A stretch of DNA of 64,000 bases from positions 1 to 64,000 of the forward strand of contig JANNIH010000114.1 of the NCBI GenBank assembly GCA_031404815.1, given 5' to 3'. Shown in pieces: positions 17,204 to 25,470 of this stretch (positions within the stretch are counted from its first letter, which is position 1; every line of letters starts with the position of its first letter). This stretch comes from DASYKS01 sp031404815 (GTDB lineage Bacteria > Acidobacteriota > Thermoanaerobaculia > Multivoradales > UBA5704). The notes below the pieces were generated by a model. The model saw only the letters and a program-made list of their open reading frames with translations, was not told the origin of the DNA and did not search any database. Made by a program: the position numbers and the translations under genes.

Positions 17204-17851
17204 CTAGTGCCCGCCTGCCAAGTCGCCCCAGAGCTGCTTCAAGCGGCGATCCCGGCCGCAGCCTTGGCGGTAGAAGTTGTAGCGCACCGGGTTTTTCTGG
17301 TAGTAGTCCTGGTGGTACTGCTCCGCCGGCCAGAAGACCGACGCGGCGACGATCTGGGTGACGATCTTTGCCGGCAGCTTCGCGCCCGCTTCGAGCGCCT
17401 GCTTCGAGGCTAGGGCGGCCTGCATCTGCGCCTCGTCCTGGTAGAAAATCGCCGAGCGGTATTGCGTGCCGCGGTCGCAGAACTGGGCGTTCTGGGTCAC
17501 CGGATCGATGTTGTGCCAGAACGTGTCCAGCAGCTTCTCGTAGGTCACCTTCTTGGGGTCGTAGCGGACCTGGAGGGCCTCGGTGTGCCCGGTCTCGCCT
17601 GAGGAAACCTCTTCGTACGTGGGATTCTTCTTCGTGCCGCCGGTATAGCCGGAGGTGGTGTCGATCACGCCGTCGATCTTGTCGAACGGTGGCTCCATGC
17701 ACCAGAAACAGCCGCCGGCAAACGTGGCGACCGCCAAGCCCCCGGCCGGAACGGCGGGCTTCTCGGCCGCCGCGGACGATCGGTTAGGCCAGGCGACGAC
17801 GGCCACAGCAAGAGCGAGGGCCAGGGCGCTCGCGAGCAGAACGGTTTTCAT
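17204..17851 (-). CDS. msrA: Exported peptide-methionine (S)-S-oxide reductase
   Basis: A 215-residue protein. Residues 1-29 form a signal peptide or membrane anchor (TVLLASALALALAVAVVAW). The MsrA core follows, with FAGGCFWCMEPPFDKIDGV carrying the catalytic Cys48 and resolving Cys51, then SGYTGGTKKNPTYEEVSSGE, TEALQVRYDP and ASVFWPAEQYHQDYYQKNP. It repairs methionine sulfoxide, here in the periplasm. The start at 17851 has AGGAG upstream. It is convergent with serA (34-bp gap). Confidence 0.93.
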   Translation of the reverse strand: MKTVLLASALALALAVAVVAWPNRSSAAAEKPAVPAGGLAVATFAGGCFWCMEPPFDKIDGVIDTTSGYTGGTKKNPTYEEVSSGETGHTEALQVRYDPKKVTYEKLLDTFWHNIDPVTQNAQFCDRGTQYRSAIFYQDEAQMQAALASKQALEAGAKLPAKIVTQIVAASVFWPAEQYHQDYYQKNPVRYNFYRQGCGRDRRLKQLWGDLAGGH

Positions 17852-18010
17852 CGTTTCTCCTTGGGGCAAGTGGGCGGAGGTTCGGAGCCCGCCTCGTTTG
17901 GAGTGTACGGCACCGGGCGGCGAATGGATCGAAGGAGGGGTGGGGACCGCCTCTGTGTTTCTTTGCCGACCCTAGGAGTGCGGTTACCGGCACGGCCTAC
18001 AGGCGAGGCC

Positions 18011-18610
18011 TCAGAACTGGCGGAGCCGATCGAGCAGCGCTTTGGCGTGGGGGGATGCCTTCTCGACTTCCGTCGGATTCAACTGCCCGAGGAGCTCGAA
18101 AGAGACCTTTCCCTTGGCGTATGGCTTCGCGCAGCTCGCGGTGGCCCCTTTGAGGGCGTTCAGAATGTCGTCCTTGGATACCGCCTCCAAGACCGGCCAG
18201 GAACGGAAGTACGTTTCGCGAAGGGCTGGGCCAAAGTACTCACGAAGCATCGCGCGATCGGCCAGGAACCAGGCTTCCATGACCTGCACCATTAGAAACG
18301 CTTGGTCGTCAGATGTGCCGCTAGGCGGGTCCCACCGGTCGCGGGCTTTCAGGTGTTGCCACGCCGAGAGATTCGCAGCGACGGGGCCTTCGCTGTCCAC
18401 GAGCAGCAGCGGCAACTCACCGCTCCTCGGGTTGCGGACTGCGGTGGCGAACAGGTCGAAGGTTCTCAGACGCCCTTTGCCTCGAACGATTCTCGGCATG
18501 CGCCCGATCAAACCTGCGGATTTGAAGAACTGGGTCCAGGCTTGCCGAAACAGGGTGTCGAGGAGTTGTCCCTCGCCGCCGCCTTCGGCATAGATCTTTG
18601 CGCTCACCAT
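18011..18610 (-). CDS. DUF4276 family protein (TOPRIM-like), partner of the AAA ATPase
   Basis: A 199-residue protein beginning VSAKIYAEGGGEGQLLDTLF, matching the DUF4276 pattern: an acidic residue after a short strand, then GE. Later conserved-looking blocks are LLLVDSEGPVA and QAFLMVQVMEAWFLADR. The first strand with E and the later DSEG fit the acidic residues of a TOPRIM-like nuclease fold, which is inference. The ATG lies inside the end of the ATPase gene (7-bp overlap), so the two are coupled. ATPase/TOPRIM pairs of this general kind are known in anti-phage systems (OLD, PARIS, AbiL types). By eye the pair has lower GC than its neighbours. Confidence 0.72.
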   Translation of the reverse strand: MVSAKIYAEGGGEGQLLDTLFRQAWTQFFKSAGLIGRMPRIVRGKGRLRTFDLFATAVRNPRSGELPLLLVDSEGPVAANLSAWQHLKARDRWDPPSGTSDDQAFLMVQVMEAWFLADRAMLREYFGPALRETYFRSWPVLEAVSKDDILNALKGATASCAKPYAKGKVSFELLGQLNPTEVEKASPHAKALLDRLRQF

Positions 18611-19767
18611 CGGTTGGCTCCCAGTTCGCCCATGCTCCAGAGATCGCCGAGCGTGTACCTCTCGAGCCAATCCGCGAGCGCCACAGGGTCGAGCCTCTCG
18701 AAGCGCGATTCGCCATCGACTCTTTCGCAGACTACGACGCTGGATGGGGAGCCGGAGAGGGCGTCGACCAGCATGCGGGAATGCGTCGTCACGACGAGCT
18801 GGGTACGTTGCGAAGCGCGCACCAGTAGCTCAGCGAGGTGAGGAATCACGTCCGGGTGAAGGCCGAGCTCGGGCTCTTCGATCGCGATCAGCGGCGGTGG
18901 ATCGGGATGGAGGAGGATGGCCAAAAGGCTCAGGTAGCGTAGCGTGCCGTCGGAGAGGCGGGTTGCCGGAATCTCGCGCCCGCCGCTCTCTTCCAAGAAG
19001 AACATGACGTTGCCGCCATCGACGGAGAGATTCAGATTGACAATCCCTTCGAATAGCATGTGCAGCGAGTCGAGCAGGTCGATTTTGGCTTGGGACCGGA
19101 ACTTCGAGAGCACCAGGGCCAAGTTTTCTCCGCCGTCGGTCAGAACGTCCCCTCGACCCTGGGCGCTCTGCTCCCGGCGCCAGGGGGCTCCCGGTCCGAA
19201 CGACCAGTTGCGGTAGAGTCGGATGCGTTCGTACTGATCCTGCAGCCAACTCAATACGGGGTAGGCCTCCGGATCGCGGACCTGCGAGAGAATCGACTCC
19301 TCCGGCTTTACGCTCTCTCGCTTCAAGCCTCGCGAGGTTTTCGAAAGATCGTTCAGCACCGGACGACCCTGCTGGAACCGGTAGTAGAAATAGGGCTCGG
19401 GGTAACCACCAACAGGCGCTTCATTCTCGATCTTCTCGTCGGTGACTTCGAAGCGGCCGCCATGCTCAGTGATCTGCAAAACGTGACGAACGGGCATTTG
19501 TCCCATCGGGTTGTCGACGATGGCGTCAATCGTGGCCTCGCGCAGAGACGACGGACCCTTCCAGAGCCACTCCTTGACCCCGCCCATCTCTTTGACCGGC
19601 TCCGGAAGGTGGCTCGGCGCAGCCCGGAGCAGCGCGAGCACTTCGAGAAGATTCGACTTGCCGGAACCGTTCGGGCCGATCAGGACGTTGAGGTTCTCTA
19701 GGGGCAGGTCGATTCCGGTCGGACCGAACGACAAGAGTCCAGAGACTTTCAAACGATGAATCAGCAT
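18604..19767 (-). CDS. AAA_21-type (RecF/SMC-like) ATPase
   Basis: A 387-residue protein. Walker A is LIGPNGSGKSNLLEVLALL (residues about 30-48). The ABC-like signature is RLSDGTLRYLSLLAILLH, Walker B is LIAIEEPELGLHPDVI, and the switch histidine region is LVVTTHSRMLVDAL. This is the stand-alone AAA_21 or OLD-type ATPase layout, without the transporter partner domain. It overlaps the DUF4276 gene downstream by 7 bp. The pair looks like a mobile defence module (ATPase sensor plus possible nuclease effector); that role is inferred from architecture and composition. Confidence 0.85.
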   Translation of the reverse strand: MLIHRLKVSGLLSFGPTGIDLPLENLNVLIGPNGSGKSNLLEVLALLRAAPSHLPEPVKEMGGVKEWLWKGPSSLREATIDAIVDNPMGQMPVRHVLQITEHGGRFEVTDEKIENEAPVGGYPEPYFYYRFQQGRPVLNDLSKTSRGLKRESVKPEESILSQVRDPEAYPVLSWLQDQYERIRLYRNWSFGPGAPWRREQSAQGRGDVLTDGGENLALVLSKFRSQAKIDLLDSLHMLFEGIVNLNLSVDGGNVMFFLEESGGREIPATRLSDGTLRYLSLLAILLHPDPPPLIAIEEPELGLHPDVIPHLAELLVRASQRTQLVVTTHSRMLVDALSGSPSSVVVCERVDGESRFERLDPVALADWLERYTLGDLWSMGELGANRW

Positions 19768-19837
19768 GTCGTTTCCTTGGCGTCGCCCGATCTTCCCGGA
19801 GAGGGAAGGCGTAGGTCCTTTTCCTTCAATGGCTTGT

Positions 19838-20614
19838 TCAGTTTACCCCGCCGACGATTCCCGCGACCAGCGCCTCGGCGGTCGGTTGGCTCGCCTCGAT
19901 TGCGGGCTCGACTCCGAGGAGGCGAAGATCGGTGCTGGTGACCGGGCCGATCGAGGCGGCGAGCAGCTCGCTTCGGCGTGCGGGCCATTCAGTGCCGAAC
20001 AAGTCCGCGAAGCGGCGCGCGATTCCGCCGCTGGTGAAGGTGACCCAGCCGAGGGGAGTGTCGCCAAAGAGTTCTTTGGCGCGCTCGGGCGTGTTCGGCG
20101 GCAGGCGCTTGTCGTAGGCGATCACGACCGACAGGTCCGCCGCTGCGGCTTCGAGCCCCCGGGAGAGCAGTGGACTTGCGTCGGCGGCCTGGGGGAGGAG
20201 GACGCGGCGGTGCGCGACGTACGGGGCCAAATCGCCGAGGAGTGCCTCGGCATTTCCTTGGGTGGCGACCAGGCGCGGCTCCACCCCCGCTTCCCGGAGC
20301 GCTCCGGCGGTGGCGGTTCCGACCGCGGCGACCGCGAGGCGCCTGGGGAAAGATCCTTCCGCCGCATCGAGCAGTGCGCGTACGCCGTTGGCCGAGGTGA
20401 ACACCACCCAGTCGTAGAGCGGCAGCTCGGAGGCGGCCCGGGCGAGCGGGCGCGGATCCCTAGGGGGGATCACCTCGATCAGCGGCAACGCCGTTGCCGT
20501 CGCTCCCGCCTCGTTGAGATGCCGGATCAGCTCGGTCGCCTGCAGCGTCGCGCGCGTGACGACGACGCGAAGGCCGGTGAGCGGGGAAGCGGGCGGAGCT
20601 GGAGGGGGATTCAT
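19838..20614 (-). CDS. hemD: Uroporphyrinogen-III synthase
   Basis: A 258-residue protein of the weakly conserved HemD family, which cyclises hydroxymethylbilane to uroporphyrinogen III. Supporting segments are GLRVVVTRATLQATELIRHL at the start, YDWVVFTSANGVRALLDA, AVAAVGTATAGALREAGVEP and GWVTFTSGGIARRFADLFG, giving the two alternating alpha/beta domains. It is the last gene of ccsA-hemA-hemC-hemD, 45 bp after hemC. No clear ribosome site is seen. Confidence 0.9.
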   Translation of the reverse strand: MNPPPAPPASPLTGLRVVVTRATLQATELIRHLNEAGATATALPLIEVIPPRDPRPLARAASELPLYDWVVFTSANGVRALLDAAEGSFPRRLAVAAVGTATAGALREAGVEPRLVATQGNAEALLGDLAPYVAHRRVLLPQAADASPLLSRGLEAAAADLSVVIAYDKRLPPNTPERAKELFGDTPLGWVTFTSGGIARRFADLFGTEWPARRSELLAASIGPVTSTDLRLLGVEPAIEASQPTAEALVAGIVGGVN

Positions 20615-20659
20615 GGCGGGCCGTTCGCGAGGGGCGGGAGCCTCGAAGGCGATCGAAGG

Positions 20660-21616
20660 CTATTCGGCTCCGGCGGAACGGATCGCCGCGAGGATCAAGT
20701 CGGCACCCGCCGCGCGGAGCGCTTCGACACCGGCGGCGGCGACGGCTTGCGGCTCGGCCCCGGTCGCCTCATGGCGCACCGAGCGCAGGCCGTCCGGAGT
20801 GCCGAGGAACAGGGCGAGGTGAAGTCCCGTCGCAGATCCAGGAGATCGAGCGAACGCGGCGAGTGGCAGCGTGCAGTCGCCGCCGAAGGCGGCCACCACG
20901 GCGCGCTCGGCAAGGGCCTCGCGGCGGCTGCCGGCGTGATCGAGAAGCGCGCAGATCTCGTGCGCCCTGCTCCCGGTGCGGACTTCGAGCGCCAGAATGC
21001 CCTGCCCTGGAGCGGGGACCATCTCCTCGGTCGAGAGCGGGTGGATCGGCAGGGCGCCCAGCTCCGGCCGGTCGAGCGACAAGCGCTCCAGCCCCGAGGC
21101 TGCCAGGATCACGCCGGCCGACCCGCGCGCGCGCCACTTGGCGATCCGGGTATCGACGTTGCCGCGGATCGCCTCGACCCGAAGATCGGGCCGGAGCGCC
21201 AGGATCTGCGCCCGACGGCGCAGCGACCCGGTGAGCAGCTCCGCCCCTCGGGGCAGACCGGCGAGATCGGCGGAGAGTTCGGAGATCATCGCGTCGCGCC
21301 CGTCGACCCGCTGCGGGAAGGCCGCGATCTCAAGCCCTTCGGGCAGCGCCACGGGGAGATCCTTCAGGCTGTGGACGGCAAAATCGAGCGTTCCTAGCAG
21401 GAGCCCCTGTTCGAGCTCGGCCGTGAAGAGTCCCTTGCCGCCGACCTTGGCGAGGTCGCCTGCGGTGCGGTCGCCGGTGGTTTCGATCGGCACCAGCTCG
21501 ACGGTGAGACCGGGGCGAGCCGCTTCGAGCGCGCGCGCCACTTGGCCCGACTGGGCGAGGGCGAGCGGGCTTCGGCGGGTGCCGAGTCGGAGGTGGAGTT
21601 CTTGGCGTGGGCTCAA
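20660..21616 (-). CDS. hemC: Hydroxymethylbilane synthase (porphobilinogen deaminase)
   Basis: A 318-residue protein starting at TTG 21616, overlapping the hemA stop (TTGA). Key blocks are LRLGTRRSPLALAQSGQVA, ETTGDRTAGDLAKVGGKGLF, DFAVHSLKDLPVALPEGL with the catalytic Asp, RRRAQILALRPDLRVEAIRG, and GGDCTLPLAAF near residue 248 with the cysteine that carries the dipyrromethane cofactor. It links four porphobilinogens. Cytosolic and co-transcribed with hemA and hemD. Confidence 0.95.
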   Translation of the reverse strand: MSPRQELHLRLGTRRSPLALAQSGQVARALEAARPGLTVELVPIETTGDRTAGDLAKVGGKGLFTAELEQGLLLGTLDFAVHSLKDLPVALPEGLEIAAFPQRVDGRDAMISELSADLAGLPRGAELLTGSLRRRAQILALRPDLRVEAIRGNVDTRIAKWRARGSAGVILAASGLERLSLDRPELGALPIHPLSTEEMVPAPGQGILALEVRTGSRAHEICALLDHAGSRREALAERAVVAAFGGDCTLPLAAFARSPGSATGLHLALFLGTPDGLRSVRHEATGAEPQAVAAAGVEALRAAGADLILAAIRSAGAE

Positions 21617-22923
21617 CTCTCTGTGCCCTTCTCGTCGTCGGTGTGGGGATCGAGGCGGAACAGGTCGCGGGCGATCGCCAGCCGGGCCACGGAGTTTTCG
21701 CCCTCCGCGTTGCGCAATCGCACGCTCGGGTGGTGGAGGATCTTGCGCACCAGCGAGCGGGTCAGGCGATCGAGGTCGGCGTGGGTCTCGGCGGGAAATC
21801 GGGCGTAGGCTGTGTTGAGCTCACGGCGACGGATCTCCTCGGCCTGCCGCTGCAGCTCGGCCACGATCGGCTCGGCGTCCAGGCTCTTGTACCAGGCGAA
21901 AAAGCGGTCGAGTTCGCGGCCGAGCATCTCCTCGACCTTCGGCACCTCTTCGCGCCGCCGCTTGAGATTGCGCTCGATCAGGTTTTGGAGCGAGTCGATC
22001 GTATGGAGGAAAAGGTTGCCGATCTTGGCCGCTCCCGGATCGACGTTTCTCGGCACGCCGAGGTCGACCACCAGGAGCGGTCGGCTGCCGCGCGCCTCCA
22101 TCGCCGCCGCCAGATCGCCGCGGGTGAGCACAGGCTCGTCGGCGCCGGTCGCCACCACGATCAGATCGGCGCTCGAGAGCGCGGCCACCCGCTCGTCGAA
22201 CGGCAGGGTCTCTATCGTCGGCAGCTCCCGGCGCAGCTCGTCGAGCCGCGCCGCCGTCCGGTTCGCGACCGTCAGTTTCTTGGCGCCCCGTTCGAGCAGG
22301 TTGCGCGCCACGAGCTTTGCGGTCTCGCCGGCGCCGAGCATCAGAATGCGACACTGCACGAGGTCGCTAAAGATGTTCTTGGCCAGCTCGACGGTCGCGT
22401 AGCCGAGCGAGACGGCGCCGCTCGCGATGCCGGTCTCTCGCCGCGCCCGGCCTCCGGCGTCGATCGCGGCGCGCAGCAGATGTTGCATCACCTGGCCGCC
22501 CGAGCCGACCTGTTCGGCAAGCCCCGCCGCCTGTTTGACCTGGCCGAGGATTTCCGGCTCGCCGAGCACCATCGATTCGAGCCCGGAGGCGACAGAGAGC
22601 AGGTGGTGGGCCGCTTCGCGGTTGCGCTGAACGTACAGGCGCCCCGGTTGGCCCAGCTCGGGCGCCCGGGCGAGAAACAGGAGGTCGAGCAGCTCCCGGT
22701 AGGCGGTCTCCTCGTCTCCGAGGTCGCGCGGCGAAAGATAGACCTCGGTTCGATTGCAGGTCGAGAGCGCAAACGCCTCGCCGATCGACGGGCGGGCGAG
22801 CAGCGCCACCAACAGCTCCTCGGTCTCCCGGGGCGACAGTGACACCCGCTCGCGCAGCTCGAGCGGCGCAAGCCGATAGTCGGTACCGACCAGCAGCAGC
22901 GGCGGGCCGTCGGTCTTGGCCAC
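21613..22923 (-). CDS. hemA: Glutamyl-tRNA reductase
   Basis: A 436-residue protein from GTG 22923, two bases after the ccsA stop. The catalytic cysteine is Cys56 in FALSTCNRTEVYL. Other hallmarks are VASGLESMVLGEPEILGQVK, the NADPH domain ILMLGAGETAKLVARNLLER, VANRTAARLDEL, VDLGVPRNVDP and the C-terminal dimerisation helices. It reduces Glu-tRNA to glutamate semialdehyde, the committed step of C5-route haem synthesis. The frame stays open far upstream, but that part is antisense-like and overlaps ccsA, so the GTG is the sensible start. Confidence 0.95.
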   Translation of the reverse strand: MAKTDGPPLLLVGTDYRLAPLELRERVSLSPRETEELLVALLARPSIGEAFALSTCNRTEVYLSPRDLGDEETAYRELLDLLFLARAPELGQPGRLYVQRNREAAHHLLSVASGLESMVLGEPEILGQVKQAAGLAEQVGSGGQVMQHLLRAAIDAGGRARRETGIASGAVSLGYATVELAKNIFSDLVQCRILMLGAGETAKLVARNLLERGAKKLTVANRTAARLDELRRELPTIETLPFDERVAALSSADLIVVATGADEPVLTRGDLAAAMEARGSRPLLVVDLGVPRNVDPGAAKIGNLFLHTIDSLQNLIERNLKRRREEVPKVEEMLGRELDRFFAWYKSLDAEPIVAELQRQAEEIRRRELNTAYARFPAETHADLDRLTRSLVRKILHHPSVRLRNAEGENSVARLAIARDLFRLDPHTDDEKGTES

Positions 22924-22925
22924 GC

Positions 22926-23750
22926 TCAGAGGAATCCGTGAAAGTCGGTGAAGAAAAAGTTGACGGCAAAAAGCGAGAACAAAATGGCACCGAGACCGGC
23001 GAGCGCCGCGATCGCGGTCTGTTTGCCCTGCCACTGCCGCAGCCGCCGAAGCGCGAGCGCCGCGCCGTAGAGCAGCCAGATCGCGATCGTCGCGATGATC
23101 TTCGGATCGTAGTACCAGGTGGTCGGAAAGGCGCGTTGGGCAAACAGAATGCCGGTGACCACTGCGCCGCTTAAGGCCACGAACCCGGTTACCAGCGCGC
23201 CGAGCATCATCCGTTCGAGCGCTTCGAGCGGTGGCAGTTTGCCGAAGAAGGTGGAGAAGCGACCGCCTTTGAGTTCTCGGTAGAGCTGGAGGAACAGGAA
23301 GGCGTAGCCCGCGGCGATCGCAAAAGCGGTGTAGCCGAGCAGAGCGAGCGAGATGTGGATGGCGATCACGCTGTCTTTGAACTGGGCGAGATCGGGCGGC
23401 GTCGGCCGGCCGAGGAGAGACGAGGAGAGCTGGAAGAAGAAGACCAGGCCGACCAGCCAGAATCCGGTCGAGCGCTCCCGTCCGAGCCATTCGACCAGGG
23501 CGTAGACCCCGGCGATCGCGAACGCGATGATCGACAGCGCTTGTGCGACCGTGGCGGCCGGGAACTGGTGCCAGCGAAAGGCGAGAACGACGAGATAGAC
23601 CAGGTGGAAGGCGAGCGTGCCGAGCAGCGCCGGAGTCGCCCAGCGGCGGGCGCTTTTTGGCCCGGAAAAGAACAGGAAGCCATACGCCGCGGCGACCACC
23701 AGGTAAGCCAGTGGCAGAAGGACGACACCGACATCGAGGAAGGTCTCCAT
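22926..23750 (-). CDS. ccsA: Cytochrome c assembly membrane protein (CcsA/CcmC-type, HemX-like)
   Basis: A 274-residue integral membrane protein with about eight hydrophobic segments (VVLLPLAYLVVAAAYGFLFF, VAQALSIIAFAIAGVYALVE, GFWLVGLVFFFQLSSSLLG, IHISLALLGYTAFAIAAGYA and others). It has the cytochrome-c-assembly pattern, including TTWYYDPKIIATIAIWLLYG in place of the classic WGxxWxWD stretch. Position directly before hemA suggests a HemX-like role in regulating HemA, or haem handling for cytochrome c. The start is uncertain: an in-frame ATG at 23768 is also possible. Confidence 0.82.
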   Translation of the reverse strand: METFLDVGVVLLPLAYLVVAAAYGFLFFSGPKSARRWATPALLGTLAFHLVYLVVLAFRWHQFPAATVAQALSIIAFAIAGVYALVEWLGRERSTGFWLVGLVFFFQLSSSLLGRPTPPDLAQFKDSVIAIHISLALLGYTAFAIAAGYAFLFLQLYRELKGGRFSTFFGKLPPLEALERMMLGALVTGFVALSGAVVTGILFAQRAFPTTWYYDPKIIATIAIWLLYGAALALRRLRQWQGKQTAIAALAGLGAILFSLFAVNFFFTDFHGFL

Positions 23751-23814
23751 CGAAGCCAATCGTAGCATTCCCGGGCGGCCGGGTTGGTGAGGCGGCGGAG
23801 AGGGGAGCGGGACC

Positions 23815-24260
23815 GTCCGGAATCGCTCCGCCGCTTCGCCGTCCCGATGCCTGGGATCCCGGAACCGCTCCGCCGCCCGCCCGTCCGGGTGCGGCGATCC
23901 CCGGAACCGCTCCGCCAACCCGGGGGAACGGTGCAGAGCCTTCCGGAATCATTCCGCCAGACCGGCGGAAAGGTTCAGAGCCTTCGGGAACCACTCCGCC
24001 GGTCCGGGGGAGTGGTTCACCGCCGGATTGCACAGGTGCAAAATGTTCGAACACCACTCCGCCGGTCCAGCGGAGCCCTGCAAAACCGCGATGTACCGTT
24101 CCCCCGGTCCAGCGGAGTAATGCCACGCGTCGCGGAACCGTTCCCCCGACCCGGCGGAGCGGTACAAGGCGTCACGGGATTGCTCCTCCGGCCTCGCGGA
24201 ATGGTTCAGGGCCTCGCTGCGCCGATCCCCCCGTTCCGCGGAGCCGTGCAGGGTGTTTGG
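23815..24260. repeat. Degenerate 42-bp tandem repeat array with internal hairpins
   Basis: About ten units. Unit starts at 23819, 23861, 23903, 23945 and 23987 are exactly 42 bp apart; then one 63-bp step, then 24050, 24092, 24134 and 24176. Each unit has a first half like GGAACCACTCCGCCGGTCCGG and a second half like CGGAGTGGTTCAGGGCC, which pair as a hairpin. GAACCACTCC near 23988 and GGAGTGGTTC near 24009 are perfect inverted repeats. GT-N-CA occurs in phase in nearly every unit. Several reading frames stay open through the array, as expected for a period divisible by three, but none has a convincing start. I treat it as non-coding. Confidence 0.85.
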
Positions 24261-24391
24261 GGGCAACCTCCTCGATCTGATGGAGCGCCGTCCGCGTCGC
24301 GTGCACCGCAACCAAGCTCCGGCGAAGAAGGGCTCCGTTTCGGTGCGGCGGTGCCGGGAATCTGGGAAAGGCGCCTCAGCCACCGAGCCCC

Positions 24392-24563
24392 GCGAGCGGT
24401 TGAAACCGCTCGCTAGAATACGACGTCCCCGCCGGGACGTGGAGCGCAAGCGAAAGACGCCGGCGAGGCCGCCGGCGGTCCCGGGGAACGCAGACCGAAC
24501 CGTTTCGGTTCAGCAACACCGCCGAGGGAACGATTCCTGGGACCGCCGGCGTCTCGCCGACGC
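24392..24563. repeat. Cluster of palindromes including an inverted pair of REP-like elements
   Basis: In order: GCGAGCGGTT/AACCGCTCGC (24392-24413, two-base loop), ACGTCCC/GGGACGT (about 24422-24439), a REP-like element GACGCCGGCGAGGCCGCCGG (from 24457), CCGAACCG/CGGTTC (about 24495-24511), and an inverted REP copy CTGGGACCGCCGGCGTCTCG (24537-24556). The same REP core occurs around cas3 (55.4 and 57.8-58.0 kb), so it is a dispersed genomic repeat. Confidence 0.75.
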
Positions 24564-24827
24564 AGGCGCTTAAGCGGCATCGGTCGCTAAAGCGCAGCCG
24601 AGTTCTTGGTTCGTGGCCTCCTCAACCGAGCTTGGCTTCTTTTCTTGGAAGGCGCGGCGGTTGATCGAGACGCATGGGTATGGGCGGCGATTGGGGGAGT
24701 TGGCGGATGCGGAGGTTCGAGCTGGCTTCGACTTCGCTTAAGCCAGCGGGTCCCGGTCCCTGACCGAGCGACGACGGGCGCGAAGCGTAGGGCCAACCGT
24801 CTCCCCGGAGCGCGCCGGTTCCCGGTC
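24564..24827. other. Intergenic stretch with no recognised feature
   Basis: Between the palindrome cluster and the RelE-type toxin stop. Short open frames exist on both strands but none shows a ribosome site, a recognisable family or consistent codon use. With the array and palindromes upstream it completes a gene-free region of more than 1 kb. Confidence 0.5.
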
Positions 24828-25094
24828 TCAGGGGAACTTTCGGTAGATCTCTTTTCGGTTCAAGACGCGCTCCAGGGTCACGGTCTCTCCGGTGACGCTT
24901 AAACCGACGCGATACGCTCCGAAGCGAGCCCGGAAAAAGGCCGCATGTCCTTTCAGCTTCTCGATTTTTCCCGTGCTCTCCAAGGAGTCGGCTCGCGGCA
25001 GCTCTTCAAAGGCGAACCGCTCGATGGCGGGGCGGAGAGGTGAGGGAACGGAGGCGAGATCTTTGAGAAACCGCTTCCTGTACTCGACCTTCAT
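24828..25094 (-). CDS. RelE/ParE-family toxin
   Basis: An 88-residue protein, MKVEYRKRFLKDLASVPSPL at the start, then AFEELPRADSLESTGKIEKL, GHAAFFRARFGAYRVGLSV and RVLNRKEIYRKFP. This is the RelE/ParE/YafQ-like fold: strand, two helices, basic beta sheet with RxRxGxYR. RelE enzymes cut mRNA on the ribosome; the basic residues in ARFGAYRVG are the likely active-site region. It overlaps the antitoxin by four bases (ATGA), antitoxin first, the usual order. Confidence 0.88.
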   Translation of the reverse strand: MKVEYRKRFLKDLASVPSPLRPAIERFAFEELPRADSLESTGKIEKLKGHAAFFRARFGAYRVGLSVTGETVTLERVLNRKEIYRKFP

Positions 25095-25294
25095 GAAGCT
25101 TTCGGCAGTGAGTCGTAAAATTCCCGGGCGGCGTCTTGGTCGAGCGCCGGTTCATCCTGAGCGTCGGTGATCCAGCGAGCGAGCGCGAAGTCCTCCAGCA
25201 CTCCTTCGATCTTGGCAAAAGTCTCCAAGTCGATCTGGACCGCGACGCGGCGGTCTTCCTCATCGACGACGTAGCGCTTCTTGATCTCTAGCAT
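25091..25294 (-). CDS. Antitoxin of the RelE-type pair
   Basis: A 67-residue acidic protein (MLEIKKRYVVDEEDRRVAVQ, DLETFAKIEGVLEDF, then a C-terminal tail with DEPALDQDAAREFYDSLPK). The beta strand VVDEEDRRVAVQIDLETF plus following helix resembles Phd/RelB-like and small sheet-helix antitoxins that pair with RelE toxins. The acidic, flexible tail would wrap the toxin. AGGAGG-like CCCAGGAGG/GGGGGTC bases lie near the start. The first gene of the operon, likely autoregulated by the complex. Confidence 0.8.
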   Translation of the reverse strand: MLEIKKRYVVDEEDRRVAVQIDLETFAKIEGVLEDFALARWITDAQDEPALDQDAAREFYDSLPKAS

Positions 25295-25329
25295 GGTGAC
25301 CCCCAGGAGGCCTGCACGTTGAAATTCTA

Positions 25330-25460
25330 CACCGCCTGGCTCCCAACGCCGTTGGGCACGACCCCGGCGAGGAATACCTCGATCCCAACGTCGCCGGGCA
25401 CACTCCCGGCTGCGATTCTTGTGCGCCCGACGGAGATTCTTGTGCGACGCTTGGCGCGGG
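25330..25460. repeat. 21-bp-phased degenerate repeats
   Basis: CCCAACG recurs at 25342 and 25384 (42 bp apart), followed by GGGCACGACCCCGGC and GGGCACACTCCCGGC. GATTCTTGTGCG recurs at 25414 and 25435 (21 bp apart). All fit a 21-bp lattice from about 25330. This lies between the antitoxin gene and the dnaE remnant. Confidence 0.55.
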
Positions 25461-25470
25461 GCTCATTCCC

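Noticed and set aside
23815..24260. CRISPR array
   Set aside because: Units are contiguous 42-bp degenerate repeats with internal hairpins. There are no unique spacers between identical repeats.
23543..24416. Long open frames through the 42-bp array as repeat proteins
   Set aside because: A period divisible by three keeps several frames open at once. None has a ribosome site or domain, and the reverse frame merges with antisense of ccsA.
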